A stretch of DNA of 64,000 bases from positions 1 through 64,000 of the forward strand of contig JAFZZS010000012.1 in assembly GCA_017615655.1 (NCBI GenBank), in the 5' to 3' direction. This DNA is from Alphaproteobacteria bacterium. GTDB lineage: Bacteria; Pseudomonadota; Alphaproteobacteria; Rs-D84. Shown one piece after another: positions 31,457 through 41,228 of this stretch (its first letter is position 1; each line of letters begins with the position of its first letter). The notes under the pieces are model-generated. The model did no database searches. It was given only the letters and a program-made list of their open reading frames with translations, and was not told the origin of the DNA. The position numbers and the translations under genes were made by a program.

Positions 31457-32521
31457 TTATTCTATCGCGGCAAGACGTTCTAGTTGATCAGCCGCAATTA
31501 ACGCATCTATCATCTCATCCAAACCTTCCCCGCCAGCCAAAATATCATCCAGTTTATAAAGGGTTAATTTGATACGATGATCCGTCACACGCTGTTCCGG
31601 GAAATTATATGTACGTATCTTTTCACTACGGTCACCCGAACCAACCATACTGCGCCGTGAAGATGTGCGCGCCGCATCCTGCTCCATACGTTCTTTTTCG
31701 TACAATTTGGAACGCAAAACTGCCATAGCCGTTGCCTTGTTTTGAATCTGACTGCGTTCATTTTGGCACGTAACAACAATACCTGTTGGGAAATGCGTTA
31801 TACGCACCGCACTATCGGTCTTGTTAACATGTTGACCGCCCGCCCCCGATGCACGAAAAACATCAATACGAATATCCTTTTCTTCAATTGCGATATCAAT
31901 ATCTTGCGCCTCGGGCATGACCGCAACTGAAACCGCACTAGTATGAATACGCCCACCTGCCTCGGTTTCTGGAACACGCTGAACCCGATGAATTCCTGAT
32001 TCAAACTTCATACGCGCATACACACCATCGCCCTCTATCCTGAATATGACCTCTTTATATCCATGCAATGATGTTGCGTTTTCTTCGACCATTTCAATTT
32101 TCCAACCATGACGCATTGCATAGGCTTTGTACTGATTAAACAAGTCGCCAGCAAACAGTGCAGACTCTTCGCCACCTACCCCCGCACGAATTTCCATAAT
32201 TGCACTATTATCGTCCGCATCATCTCGCGGAAGCAAGGCAATTTGTAACCGTTTTTCTATATCCGGCAAGACATGTTTCAAATTTTCTAACTGTTCAGCT
32301 GCTATTTCACGAAGTTCCGCATCATGCTGCATTTCGGTCGCATCAGCGATACCCTGTTTCGTCTGAAAATACTCATCCACCAACGGTAAAATTTCTGCTA
32401 AATGAGAATATTCTTTAGAAAGTTTGGTCAATTCCGCACCTGACACCTCGCCAGAATTCATCTGTTGTTGTATATCGTCTGCGCGCGCTTTTATGTCTAA
32501 AAGTTTCTGATCAATTACCAT
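31457..32521 (-). CDS. prfA: Peptide chain release factor 1
   Basis: RF1 ends translation at UAA and UAG. The 354-residue product has the GGQ loop in [24 protein letters not shown] and the RF1-type region [20 protein letters not shown]. The N-terminal domain has the usual [16 protein letters not shown] pattern. ATG 32521 follows the hisS stop by one base and has GGAGAG upstream, so prfA is coupled to hisS. The usual partner prmC does not follow. Confidence 0.95.
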   Translation of the reverse strand: MVIDQKLLDIKARADDIQQQMNSGEVSGAELTKLSKEYSHLAEILPLVDEYFQTKQGIADATEMQHDAELREIAAEQLENLKHVLPDIEKRLQIALLPRDDADDNSAIMEIRAGVGGEESALFAGDLFNQYKAYAMRHGWKIEMVEENATSLHGYKEVIFRIEGDGVYARMKFESGIHRVQRVPETEAGGRIHTSAVSVAVMPEAQDIDIAIEEKDIRIDVFRASGAGGQHVNKTDSAVRITHFPTGIVVTCQNERSQIQNKATAMAVLRSKLYEKERMEQDAARTSSRRSMVGSGDRSEKIRTYNFPEQRVTDHRIKLTLYKLDDILAGGEGLDEMIDALIAADQLERLAAIE

Positions 32522-32522
32522 G

Positions 32523-33818
32523 TTAAGCACTCTCCTGGACCAATTTTATTGCGTCGACCAAGGACAAAGTCTGCTGATTACCAGTTTTCATGTCTTTTAC
32601 AGTCACAACTTTATTTTTTACTTCATCTTCACCAATTATCATGCTGTATTTAGCCATAATTTTATCAGAATACTCTATCTGACTTTTGAACTTTTTATCG
32701 GTGTCAAGATACGCAACAGACGCTATTTTTTCATCCCGCAATGTATTTAAAGCCGACATGGCATACGGCAAATTATCGTCCCCCATCACCAGTACCGCCA
32801 CATCGGTCGCAGATTCAAATTTTGACAGGTCAATTTTGCCCATTTCCATCAATGCAACTAACAAACGTGATACACCTATTGACGCCCCTACACCGACTAT
32901 TTTGGTTTTTGAAAATTTGGATACTAAATTTTCATATCGGCCACCCCCACCTACCGCCGGCAAATCAGGATAATCTATTGAGAAAAATTCAAACACGATA
33001 CCGGTATAATACGAATGACCACGCATAATTGAAACGTCTATTTCGGCATTCTTTACCCCCATAGCACCCAATAATGTCATAAATTTGTCCATTTCAGCAA
33101 TTGCAGCATCTAATTCAACACTTTTACCAACGAAAGAGCGGTAACCATCTGTAAATACTGCTTCTATTTCATTCGCGGCCCCCTTACCGACTGCTTCAAT
33201 TAATCCATCCATAAAGTCCGACATTTTATCGCGTTTATCAATCAAAACAAATGCGTCACGTGCCTGCGTTTCATTCAAACCCAAATACGCGAACATCGCA
33301 TTCCAGAAACGACGATTGCCGATTTTAACTTTGACTTTGCCCACAATATCTGCAACTGCTTCGTATACTCGCATCAAAGTAGATACGATTTCTGCATCGT
33401 AATTTAGTGATAAAGTTTGAACCCCCAGAATATCGATATCAAGTTGCCAAAACTCACGATAACGCCCCCGCTGTGGTCGTTCCCCACGGTAATTACGAGC
33501 AAACTGGTATGTATAAAAAGGGAAAGTTAAATCATTAAGATGTCCCGCCACAAAACGTGACAGACCGACTGTGCCATCATAACGTAACCCCATCTTAGTG
33601 TCCCCCTTTTGAAACAAAAAGATTTGAGTTTCGATTTCGTCCCAGTTATCTTTATCTGTCAAAACCTCGGCACGTTCAATTGCGGGTAAATCCAGACGTG
33701 AATACCCCGCAATTTTTAAAACATCTTGCATACGGCGCGCGCATTCATCAAAGCAACGCTGTTGCGCCGGCAATAATTCTATGAATCCTGATAAAGGTTT
33801 TGTTGGTTTTAAATCCAT
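32523..33818 (-). CDS. hisS: Histidyl-tRNA synthetase
   Basis: Class II synthetase of 431 residues. Motif 2 reads [24 protein letters not shown]. The histidine-binding motif is seen as [14 protein letters not shown], and motif 3 as [12 protein letters not shown]. The C-terminal anticodon-binding domain follows (VAVLVMGDD...). ATG 33818 has AGGAAA upstream. It leads a hisS-prfA pair. Small hairpins occur in its leader (33836-33872), one with the GTGATACAG word seen near lpxA, but nothing identifies a known attenuator. Confidence 0.95.
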   Translation of the reverse strand: MDLKPTKPLSGFIELLPAQQRCFDECARRMQDVLKIAGYSRLDLPAIERAEVLTDKDNWDEIETQIFLFQKGDTKMGLRYDGTVGLSRFVAGHLNDLTFPFYTYQFARNYRGERPQRGRYREFWQLDIDILGVQTLSLNYDAEIVSTLMRVYEAVADIVGKVKVKIGNRRFWNAMFAYLGLNETQARDAFVLIDKRDKMSDFMDGLIEAVGKGAANEIEAVFTDGYRSFVGKSVELDAAIAEMDKFMTLLGAMGVKNAEIDVSIMRGHSYYTGIVFEFFSIDYPDLPAVGGGGRYENLVSKFSKTKIVGVGASIGVSRLLVALMEMGKIDLSKFESATDVAVLVMGDDNLPYAMSALNTLRDEKIASVAYLDTDKKFKSQIEYSDKIMAKYSMIIGEDEVKNKVVTVKDMKTGNQQTLSLVDAIKLVQESA

Positions 33819-34008
33819 TTTGTTTTCCTGCTTTGTTTAACCGTTAAACCTGTGTATCGTAAAGTGATACAGCCCAAAATATGAAATATTAGGTTGCTAG
33901 AAACATACGCCCGCATGGGCGTGATGGATAATATAAAAAATCTGTCTTGTCATAATCATGGTTTTAATTATACACAAAACAGTTTGTATTTTCAATATTT
34001 TTTTATGG

Positions 34009-34611
34009 TTATTTTCGCACTAATCGCCGCAACTGAAACAGTTTTAAAAACATATATACATCTGCTGCCGCATACAATAATAAATATACCGCCAAGCACC
34101 AAACAATTATACCCATTGCCAAATTTGGAATAAAAAGCAATAACAAAGATAGACAAATCATAACTATCGCCGTAATTAAATCAGCAAAATAATGCCCGAA
34201 CCCAACTCGCGCCATATTTATTGCAAAAAATAACATTTTTAATGCACTTAGTAAAAACATCACTATAAACACATAAACTATACCCACCGTGGCACCACCA
34301 GGATAAATACAAAAAACGAACCCTAGAATCAGGGTAACCAAACCAAAAAAAACATCAAACGAGCCAACACCAAGCCCAAGATTCGAAACAAATACCATAC
34401 TAATTCGATAAAGCCCGAACAAGATCAAAAATGCACCAATGGCAAATGTAATTACGCTTAAAACCTCGACAGGTTTAAGCATCATTAAAATGGCCATAAT
34501 TATAAAAACAGCCGCTTCGCCCATCAATAATGGGGCGGTATTATGGTAAATCTTATTAACCAGACCTCCAAATTTTCCAATTTTTTCTTCGCGAGTCAGT
34601 TTACCGGCCAT
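34009..34611 (-). CDS. HdeD-like (DUF308) membrane protein
   Basis: 200 residues, six hydrophobic helices in pairs (AAVFIIMAILMMLKPVEV, TFAIGAFLILFGLYRISMVFV, DVFFGLVTLILGFVFCIYPGG, IVYVFIVMFLLSALKMLFFA, ITAIVMICLSLLLLFIPN, IIVWCLAVYLLLYAAADVYMF). The repeated helix-pair pattern with a Pro-containing loop (YPGGATVGIV) fits the DUF308/HdeD family, linked to acid stress in enterobacteria. The function here is unknown. AAGGAAAGGG lies before the ATG. Confidence 0.72.
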   Translation of the reverse strand: MAGKLTREEKIGKFGGLVNKIYHNTAPLLMGEAAVFIIMAILMMLKPVEVLSVITFAIGAFLILFGLYRISMVFVSNLGLGVGSFDVFFGLVTLILGFVFCIYPGGATVGIVYVFIVMFLLSALKMLFFAINMARVGFGHYFADLITAIVMICLSLLLLFIPNLAMGIIVWCLAVYLLLYAAADVYMFLKLFQLRRLVRK

Positions 34612-34686
34612 GAATCAACCCTTTCCTTTTTGATTAAACATTCTAACACAAAATATATGTTTTGCGCAAGACGAATAAAAACTTTG

Positions 34687-34715
34687 TTGCAAGACAGAAG
34701 TTTAGCCACTATAGT
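34687..34715 (+). promoter_or_regulatory. Promoter predicting a leaderless mRNA
   Basis: TTGCAA (34687-34692) and TATAGT (34710-34715), spacer 17; 7 bases to the ATG at 34723, so transcription would start at or next to the start codon. Confidence 0.5.
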
Positions 34716-34722
34716 TTCACGT

Positions 34723-35442
34723 ATGATAATTTATACTGATGCACATTGTCATCTGAACCCACAATCAGAAAATCCGACAATTGATTGTCGTATTTATAGT
34801 TCTGTGCGCCCTGCCGACTGGAAAAATGCGATTATAATTTCCGAAAATGACGATGACAAAAACTTCGCTGCAATTGGTATTCACCCATGGTATCTTGCGG
34901 ACGTAGACACAAATTTTGAATCGCAGATGATTGAAATTTTGACGGAACACCCAAATATGATGGTTGGAGAAATCGGTTTGGATAAATTCCATCCAGATAT
35001 ACCGCACCAACTTGAGATTTTTGTCGCGCAATTAAAAATTGCGGCAAAGCTTCGGCGTCCAATACACCTGCATTGCGTCGGTGCATGGGACAAGATATTA
35101 CATATTTTCAAACACTACGAACACACCCTGCCCCCTGTAATCGTAGCGCATAATTTTAATGGCTCACCCGATTTGATACAACAAATTGCAGAACGCTATA
35201 ATGTATATTTTTCATACTCTGTACCACATGACAACAGTCAAGATATAACCAGAATATCCACGACCCCACCAGACAGAATTTTAGTTGAAACTGACACATT
35301 CGACCTAAATGACGAAATTGACAAATTAGATGCCGCAATTAGTGCGATTGCCCTTATCAACCAATCCGATATTGATGAAATGTCTGAAAAAATTTATCAA
35401 AACATACAAAGGGTTATAAGTTATGTCAGATCAATTGAATAG
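34723..35442 (+). CDS. TatD-family metal-dependent hydrolase
   Basis: 239 residues. Metal ligands of the TatD DNase family are visible: HCH in TDAHCHLN, Glu in VGEIGLDKF, His in PIHLHCVGAW, His in VIVAHNFNG, and Asp in ILVETDTFD. TatD enzymes act as 3'-5' exonucleases or repair nucleases. The protein is a little shorter than E. coli TatD. ATG 34723 is chosen because the family motif begins at once and the promoter fits; the longer upstream frame is rejected. It overlaps the next gene by 20 bases. Confidence 0.85.
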   Translation: MIIYTDAHCHLNPQSENPTIDCRIYSSVRPADWKNAIIISENDDDKNFAAIGIHPWYLADVDTNFESQMIEILTEHPNMMVGEIGLDKFHPDIPHQLEIFVAQLKIAAKLRRPIHLHCVGAWDKILHIFKHYEHTLPPVIVAHNFNGSPDLIQQIAERYNVYFSYSVPHDNSQDITRISTTPPDRILVETDTFDLNDEIDKLDAAISAIALINQSDIDEMSEKIYQNIQRVISYVRSIE

Positions 35443-36103
35443 AATTAAAATGTTAATCGGAAATGATGCGATGCGAAAATTGCAGAACGCAACTGTAATG
35501 ATTGTTGGATGCGGTGCGGTTGGTTCTTTTGCAATTGAAGCATTGGCAAGATGTGGAATTGGACATATTATTTTAGTCGATTTTGACGTAATTGAAGAAT
35601 CAAATATTAACCGACAAATTTTTGCACTACATTCTACAATAAAACACAAGAAAGTAGATATTGCCCGGGAACGAATTGCCGATATTAACCAAGATATTAA
35701 AGTAACAATATTCGACACATTTTTTGATGAAAATACTACCCTGCCCGTTCAACCAGATTTTGTCATAGATGCTATTGACACTTTGCAATCAAAAATCGCA
35801 CTTTATCGTTGGTGTCAGAAAAATGATATTCCATTTATATCAAGTATGGGCGCCGCAAGGAAAACAGACCCATCCAAAATCAGAATAGACAAACTATCTA
35901 AAACCTTTGCGTGTCCATTGGCAGCACGTATTCGTAAAATCGTCCGCGATGAACGCCTGCCCGATTTTTCGGTTGTATTTTCAACCGAAACACCGGTCGG
36001 AGAAATTGCCCCTGATAAAAACTTTGGTTCCATAATCACCGTTACCGGTACATTTGGGTTATATGCAGCAAATTATGCGATTAAATTTTTAATTACCCAT
36101 TAA
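35423..36103 (+). CDS. tcdA: tRNA threonylcarbamoyladenosine dehydratase-like (ThiF family)
   Basis: TcdA (CsdL) cyclises t6A37 of tRNA using ATP. The 226-residue product has the nucleotide-binding VMIVGCGAVGSFAIEALARCGIG, the ILVDFDVIEESNINRQ segment with the ATP-contacting Asn/Arg, and FVIDAIDTLQSKIAL. The spacing up to DPLAAK-like CPLAARIRK matches TcdA better than ThiF or MoeB, and there is no C-terminal rhodanese domain or zinc Cys pairs. It is coupled to the TatD-like gene and ends 4 bases into the convergent PHP gene. Confidence 0.85.
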   Translation: MSDQLNRIKMLIGNDAMRKLQNATVMIVGCGAVGSFAIEALARCGIGHIILVDFDVIEESNINRQIFALHSTIKHKKVDIARERIADINQDIKVTIFDTFFDENTTLPVQPDFVIDAIDTLQSKIALYRWCQKNDIPFISSMGAARKTDPSKIRIDKLSKTFACPLAARIRKIVRDERLPDFSVVFSTETPVGEIAPDKNFGSIITVTGTFGLYAANYAIKFLITH

Positions 36104-36960
36104 CGATTACGTATATTTACAAACTTGTAAAGATTCTGCGATGTGGTGCAAATATTTTTTACACCTGCCCGAACCGACATATCAAAAACTTCGTCAAAAT
36201 CTGCGCCGATGCGCCCTATTCCGTGGGCATCATCACTAATGACCACCGGCATATTTTTGATTTCGCCCATAGCTGCCGGATTCAAATGGTACCGTGGATT
36301 TTTTATCAGTGATGTGTTCAATTCGATTGGCACAGAATTTTTGCGCAATGCCTGAATCGCCGCAACCTCCATATCTGGACAAGATAGACCAACCTTTTGT
36401 GGTAAATCAAAATGCGCAAGCCAATTAAATTTAAATCCTGTTTCACGCCAATCAAAGCCCGCTAACCGTATCAGATTTTGATAATATTCGCGCAATAGAC
36501 GCCCCGTCCCCGGATTCCCCGCGTTTTTTATATCATGAATATTTAAAATCTCGTCTCCAAGGTCAATAAAATGCATTGCACCGATAATATAATCCGGACG
36601 CAATTGTCGTATTGCATACCTCATCTTATCCTCCCATCCATGATACTTAAAAAAGTCCATTTCCATTCCACAAAGTATATTTATATCAGGATATTTCTGC
36701 TGTAATTGCCGCACATTTTCATAATGGTTACCAAACAAATCAATCGTAAATTCAACATCATCACTGTATATATTGCTGTATTTGCCGTTAACCGCATAGT
36801 AGTACATTTTGGATTTTTTTATATTAGGGTGAACAATAAAATGATTTGAAAAACCAATTGTGTTGAAACCACGCGATATTGCGGTCTGCACCATATCTTC
36901 GGCGGTATTTCGACCATCAAAACCAACTGTATGCGTATGCAGAGTATAATTTATTTTCAT
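36100..36960 (-). CDS. PHP-domain phosphoesterase, HisJ/HisK-like
   Basis: 286 residues. The PHP metal-binding motifs can be followed: YTLHTHTVGFDG, GFSNHF, CGMEMDFFK, GAMHFID, LAHFDLPQK and ISDDAHG. Length and order resemble the monofunctional histidinol-phosphatases, but no other his biosynthesis gene is present, so only phosphoesterase is claimed. ATG 36960 has AGGGAAA upstream; the longer frame to 37014 runs into the promoter. It shares 4 bases with the tcdA end. Confidence 0.78.
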   Translation of the reverse strand: MKINYTLHTHTVGFDGRNTAEDMVQTAISRGFNTIGFSNHFIVHPNIKKSKMYYYAVNGKYSNIYSDDVEFTIDLFGNHYENVRQLQQKYPDINILCGMEMDFFKYHGWEDKMRYAIRQLRPDYIIGAMHFIDLGDEILNIHDIKNAGNPGTGRLLREYYQNLIRLAGFDWRETGFKFNWLAHFDLPQKVGLSCPDMEVAAIQALRKNSVPIELNTSLIKNPRYHLNPAAMGEIKNMPVVISDDAHGIGRIGADFDEVFDMSVRAGVKNICTTSQNLYKFVNIRNR

Positions 36961-36979
36961 GAATATTTCCCTATTCCAA

Positions 36980-37014
36980 ATGACAAGTATCACATTATTG
37001 AAAATAACTGTCAA
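36980..37014 (-). promoter_or_regulatory. Promoter of the PHP gene with mirrored TGACA/TGTCA
   Basis: Minus strand: TTGACA (37009-37014) and GATACT (36986-36991), spacer 17. TTGTCA follows the -10, so that TGACA on the plus strand at 36981 mirrors the -35. Two other promoters here (44699-44734, 60084-60120) share this geometry. Confidence 0.45.
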
Positions 37015-37031
37015 ACAAAAATAAATATAAC

Positions 37032-37059
37032 TTGCGTTTGATAAAAAACCTGATATAAT
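37032..37059 (+). promoter_or_regulatory. Promoter of tRNA-Pro(UGG)
   Basis: TTGCGT (37032-37037) and TATAAT (37054-37059), spacer 16, then 10 bases to the tRNA 5' end. Confidence 0.7.
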
Positions 37060-37069
37060 ATGCGGCGTT

Positions 37070-37146
37070 CGGGGCGTAGCTCAGTCTGGTAGAGTACTTG
37101 GTTTGGGACCAAGGTGTCGAAGGTTCGAATCCTTTCGCCCCGACCA
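37070..37146 (+). tRNA. tRNA-Pro, anticodon UGG
   Basis: Acceptor stem CGGGGCG/CGCCCCG, discriminator A, encoded CCA. Anticodon stem CTTGG/CCAAG and loop TTTGGGA give UGG (Pro, CCA). It is close in sequence to the tRNA-Pro(GGG) at 852, but its 3' end is not duplicated. Confidence 0.96.
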
Positions 37147-37158
37147 GATTAAATAGAA

Positions 37159-37183
37159 ATACCGCTTTATGCGGTGTTTTTTA
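37159..37183 (+). terminator. Terminator of tRNA-Pro(UGG)
   Basis: ACCGC TTTAT GCGGT (37161-37175) followed by GTTTTTTAT. Confidence 0.8.
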
Positions 37184-37236
37184 TGTATCAAAAAAACAAG
37201 CCATGCTCACAACAATGAATTTGTTTTATTATTTAC

Positions 37237-37266
37237 TTGCATTCGCTTTTTAAAAAATACTACACT
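37237..37266 (+). promoter_or_regulatory. Promoter of the Cys-rich secreted gene
   Basis: TTGCAT (37237-37242) and TACACT (37261-37266), spacer 18; AAAGGA follows before the ATG at 37296. Confidence 0.45.
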
Positions 37267-37295
37267 ACTTACCAAGGGGAAAGGATTATTTCTTT

Positions 37296-39245
37296 ATGAA
37301 GCGCATCGTGATATTTGGTTTATTGGCTTTTGCATGCGGTCGTGCCAACGCGCTTGTTCTTTATTACGATAAAACAAACACTTGTAACGATTTTTATTTA
37401 AACATTCCGACAAGTGGTTGTTCAGGCGGGGTTAGTTCTGTTTCTATAAACGTATCTGACCAAGATAACGCATCATTTGATGGATATTATGTTAACGGGA
37501 TCAAAATTATTGACAGTAACGGGTCAATTGTGAAAACCCCGGGGTATTTAGCAAATAATGGTGTTAATCTGACTGATGCTCAAATTCCCCCAAAATTTAC
37601 TTGTAATGATGGATACGAAGAAGACGCATACGGCACGTGTGTTGAAACCGGAACTGGTGGTGGCGATACCCCAACACAAATTGGAAACAGATTTTTTACA
37701 TACAAATGTTCCGGTGGTGGTGAAGACTCTGAATGGATTAGAATTCAGTCAGGCGTTCCTTTTCAAATTCCCCTGCCCACCGTTTGTGCCGATTATGGCA
37801 ACAATAGCAACTATCGATTTGACGGTTGGTCATGGAAAAATGGTATAACATTCCAAGGTGGCGAATGGCACACATTTAACGAAGGGGATTATAGTTTACC
37901 CTATGACGATCCTGCCAAAGTAGGTTTTATAACTGTATACGCGAAATGGACGGGGGCCAACAGTATTGAAACCGCCACAAATCGTGCAAATTGTGAGTAT
38001 GTTGGTGGGCATTGGTGCACCACGGCTGGTGGTGTATTTGTGGGTGCAAATACTCCGCATTTTTCATGTTATAATTCATCAAACGCCACGGATATGTGTT
38101 GTTACGACGACCCAGAACAGTGTTCATACTGGCAATGCAAGATAATGAAATTCTATTGGGAAACCCCGAATATAGCACCAGCAGTAAACTTTAACTATCA
38201 ATACTGCACGGCGGACGATTTCAATCGAATCGAAATTAAAGCCACTAAACAATATTTCTCGTCATTGTATGCGTGGTCACCATTAATGATATCATTTACG
38301 GGGCATCGGGATGCAAGTAACCCAAACAGTAACTTTATTTATGTAGATACAGATACTTACTATGAAGATGTTGGTCGTGTTGGTGCAAATTTCCCAACCA
38401 AACGCACCAAACTTTATAAAATTCAAACCAGATTTCGTGAAACCGATATTCATGGGGGATACTATTTTGATGGATATTACACCGGCGAAAATTGCACTGG
38501 CACAAAATGTATCGATCATGATGGAAATATATTGCCTGTTGCCTGCAGTGGCGAATTATATGAATGTTGGAACGAACTTGATAATACAGAACCCGCCGAA
38601 GGCGTAACAAAATTATATTATGGAACATGTGACGCGATTCCACGCTGTTGGGAATTCACAGGTGTCCCCGAAGGCGACCCCCGTTATCATGGCACATGGT
38701 ATGGTCCACTTTATACAAAGGGTAATGGCAGAATTTTATATACGGACAAGGATGCCACCCAAGTAGCCGAGTATGCCCCACATGTTTCTTCCGATCGATG
38801 GGGGAGCGCTGGTTGGTATTACCGACTGTCATACAAGGGTTATTTAGACCATCGGTTCCCAGACAGTCCCGGCAACAGTTTTACCAGCATGCAGGTTGGT
38901 CCAAATAAGAATCGCCTGCTTCTATTTCCAGCTGATAGCAGAGATATCCCATCGAGTTATACAGTTTCTATACAATATGATTGCGGTGAGGGCGAAATTT
39001 ATGGTGGCTGCGATTCTATACCGCATTTTGCTACGTTATATGATGGGGGATATCTGAAACCAAAACGAAGTGCCGCGCCAAATGACATATCAAACGAAGG
39101 GTGTTTTTGCCATAAGAACACCAGGTTACCGTGTGGTTGGCGTAACCCCGCAAATGGTGAAATATTATACACCACCGGCCAGGCATATGGTCCGTGGACA
39201 TACGGCGATCAAACGCTTACCGCGGTATATGATTGTGATCGTTAA
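37296..39245 (+). CDS. Cys-rich secreted protein with InlB-like repeats, paralogue of the 11252 gene product
   Basis: 649 residues with signal peptide MKRIVIFGLLAFACGRANA. It aligns with the 11252-13015 product along its length (LVLYYDKTNTCND, GGHWCTTAGG, MCCYDDPEQCSYWQC, YECWNELDNTEPAEGV, RLPCGWRNPANGE). It carries an extra segment at ~130-225: FRFDGW-type sequence (YRFDGWSWKNG) ending in FITVYAKWTG, which is the pattern of Listeria InlB B-repeats. FDGYYTGENCTG near residue 390 is similar. The high content of Cys, Gly, Tyr and Trp suggests an exported, disulfide-bonded beta-rich protein. Biological role unknown. Confidence 0.72.
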   Translation: MKRIVIFGLLAFACGRANALVLYYDKTNTCNDFYLNIPTSGCSGGVSSVSINVSDQDNASFDGYYVNGIKIIDSNGSIVKTPGYLANNGVNLTDAQIPPKFTCNDGYEEDAYGTCVETGTGGGDTPTQIGNRFFTYKCSGGGEDSEWIRIQSGVPFQIPLPTVCADYGNNSNYRFDGWSWKNGITFQGGEWHTFNEGDYSLPYDDPAKVGFITVYAKWTGANSIETATNRANCEYVGGHWCTTAGGVFVGANTPHFSCYNSSNATDMCCYDDPEQCSYWQCKIMKFYWETPNIAPAVNFNYQYCTADDFNRIEIKATKQYFSSLYAWSPLMISFTGHRDASNPNSNFIYVDTDTYYEDVGRVGANFPTKRTKLYKIQTRFRETDIHGGYYFDGYYTGENCTGTKCIDHDGNILPVACSGELYECWNELDNTEPAEGVTKLYYGTCDAIPRCWEFTGVPEGDPRYHGTWYGPLYTKGNGRILYTDKDATQVAEYAPHVSSDRWGSAGWYYRLSYKGYLDHRFPDSPGNSFTSMQVGPNKNRLLLFPADSRDIPSSYTVSIQYDCGEGEIYGGCDSIPHFATLYDGGYLKPKRSAAPNDISNEGCFCHKNTRLPCGWRNPANGEILYTTGQAYGPWTYGDQTLTAVYDCDR

Positions 39246-39251
39246 AAAACT

Positions 39252-40469
39252 TTATTCATATCTTAAACTATCAATTGGATTAAGCTTTGCCGCTTTTATC
39301 GCCGGCATAACCCCAGACGCAAGTCCAACAACAACAGCAACCGATACAGATACAACCACTGGCCATATACTAAATGGAACATTATAGTTTAATATGAAAC
39401 GCCCAACACCCTGAGATAAACCAACACCAAGTATAAGACCAAACATAGAACCAATAAATGAAATCAAAATAGATTCTGATAAAAACTGAATAATAATCGT
39501 ACGTTCTTGGGCGCCAATGGCCTTGCGTATACCAATCTCACGCGTGCGTTCGGCAACTGATACCAACATCATATTCATAATACCAATAGATCCGACCAAC
39601 AACGACACTGCCGCAATCGCAACCAACAACAATGTTAAATAACTGCTGACTGTTTCCATCGTTTCCATAACCTGTTTCATATCAGTTATTTGAAAATCAT
39701 CTGCTGCCCCATCCTTTAATTTATGCTGTTGGCGCAGTAACGATGTCATTTGACTTGTTGCGACATCGTTGTCAGCATCTTGATATAACTTTATCGTTAT
39801 CGTTTGCACAGAATTCGGAAAACGGGAACCTGAAATACGTTTTTTTAGTGTAGTAATAGGCACAATTATCATGTCATCTTGTGAACCCATAGAAGAATCA
39901 CCCTTGGCCTTGGTGACACCAATAACAGTAAGTGGTGTATTGCGAACACGAATTATTTCCCCAACCGGATTTTTCGGCATTCCCAGTTCTTCGGCCGTTT
40001 CCGGTCCAATAACCGCATATGTCGCAGCAGACCTGACCGCAGACATTTCAAAAAACGAACCGTATTCCATCTCAATATTTTGAACCGTTGCGTATGACGG
40101 ATATACACCAACCATAGATGTTGACCAATTCTTATTACCATATACAACCTGGGCACCGCTGTTTTCCACCGGCGTCACCGCCGCAACATCTGGTAATTGC
40201 GCCAGGTAATCGACATCATCCATGGTTAATGTCATACGGTTTCCACCACGCACACCGGCACTCTGTGCCGCACCAGCCCGTATCATAATTGTATTAGTTC
40301 CCAAAGATGAAAACTGGTCGGTAATAGATTGTTGAACTGTCTCGCCAACCGCAACCATTATCACAACAGCCATAATACCAATAACTATACCCAATACCGT
40401 CAAAAAAGACCGCATTTTGTTACCACTGATTGACAACCAAGATTCATGTGTAATGTCAAAAAATGTCAT
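39252..40469 (-). CDS. macB: MacB-type ABC exporter permease
   Basis: 405 residues without an ATPase domain. One N-terminal membrane helix (FLTVLGIVIGIMAVVIMVAVG) is followed by a ~220-residue periplasmic domain and three C-terminal helices (LTLLLVAIAAVSLLVGSIGIM, FLSESILISFIGSMFGLILG, VVSVSVAVVVGLASG). The VSVAERTREIGIRKAIGA segment is the FtsX/MacB coupling motif. Such permeases transmit mechanical force to a TolC-linked adaptor rather than moving substrate through the membrane. It overlaps the ATPase gene by 4 bases (ATGA). E. coli MacB fuses both parts; here they are separate. Confidence 0.9.
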   Translation of the reverse strand: MTFFDITHESWLSISGNKMRSFLTVLGIVIGIMAVVIMVAVGETVQQSITDQFSSLGTNTIMIRAGAAQSAGVRGGNRMTLTMDDVDYLAQLPDVAAVTPVENSGAQVVYGNKNWSTSMVGVYPSYATVQNIEMEYGSFFEMSAVRSAATYAVIGPETAEELGMPKNPVGEIIRVRNTPLTVIGVTKAKGDSSMGSQDDMIIVPITTLKKRISGSRFPNSVQTITIKLYQDADNDVATSQMTSLLRQQHKLKDGAADDFQITDMKQVMETMETVSSYLTLLLVAIAAVSLLVGSIGIMNMMLVSVAERTREIGIRKAIGAQERTIIIQFLSESILISFIGSMFGLILGVGLSQGVGRFILNYNVPFSIWPVVVSVSVAVVVGLASGVMPAIKAAKLNPIDSLRYE

Positions 40470-41212
40470 CTCTTGTGTACCTTTTGTTCAGATTTTACCA
40501 GTACAGACTCATTTTTCGGTATTGGACCATCATACGTTATATGTCCATCGTAAATGTGAATGACACGATTAGCATATTTTGCAATCTCAAATTCATGGGT
40601 AATCATCACAATAGTTATCTTTAATTCCGCATTTAATTTCTTAAAAAACTTTAATATTTCATTACCCATCTTGGAATCAAGTGCGCCCGTTGGTTCGTCC
40701 GCTAAAATAATCTTTGGATCGCCCGCCAATGCACGCGCAATTGCGACACGCTGCTTCATACCACCAGATAATTGCGTTGGCAAATATGTTTCAAATTTTT
40801 CAAGGTCCACTAATTTTAACATTTCACGTGCACGTCTCATACGTTCTTCCATAGGTAAACCACGATACATCAACGGCAACATGACATTATCTAATATATT
40901 GCGCTTTGGCAACAGATTAAAGTTTTGAAAAACAAAACCAATATATTCATTTCGCACACGGGCCAATTCATCAGGTAAAAGCGTCGTTATATCCTTGCCA
41001 TAAAGTTCATATACGCCCGACGAAGCAACATCCAATGCCCCGATGATATTCATACATGTTGATTTACCTGATCCCGATGGTCCCATAATAGCCACAAACT
41101 CACCTGGCATAACATCAAACGTATTGTCAAATAAAACCTGCTGTTCACCACCTATTTCCAACGGGAAACTCTTGCAGATTTTTTTCATTGAAATAATTGG
41201 TGTTTGTTTCAT
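40466..41212 (-). CDS. ABC exporter ATPase (MacB/LolD type)
   Basis: 248 residues with all ATPase motifs: Walker A GPSGSGKST, signature LSGGMKQRVAIARAL, Walker B IILADEPTGALD, and switch His in VMITHEFEIA. FQNFNLLPKRNILDNVMLPLMYRG is typical of the MacB/LolD subgroup. It lies 16 bases after the adaptor gene and powers the tripartite pump encoded here. Confidence 0.93.
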   Translation of the reverse strand: MKQTPIISMKKICKSFPLEIGGEQQVLFDNTFDVMPGEFVAIMGPSGSGKSTCMNIIGALDVASSGVYELYGKDITTLLPDELARVRNEYIGFVFQNFNLLPKRNILDNVMLPLMYRGLPMEERMRRAREMLKLVDLEKFETYLPTQLSGGMKQRVAIARALAGDPKIILADEPTGALDSKMGNEILKFFKKLNAELKITIVMITHEFEIAKYANRVIHIYDGHITYDGPIPKNESVLVKSEQKVHKR

Positions 41213-41228
41213 GTGCTATGCAGCCTTA

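Noticed and set aside
36100-36960. Naming the PHP gene hisJ/hisK (histidinol-phosphatase)
   Set aside because: The fold and size fit, but no histidine biosynthesis genes are near and PHP proteins vary in substrate.
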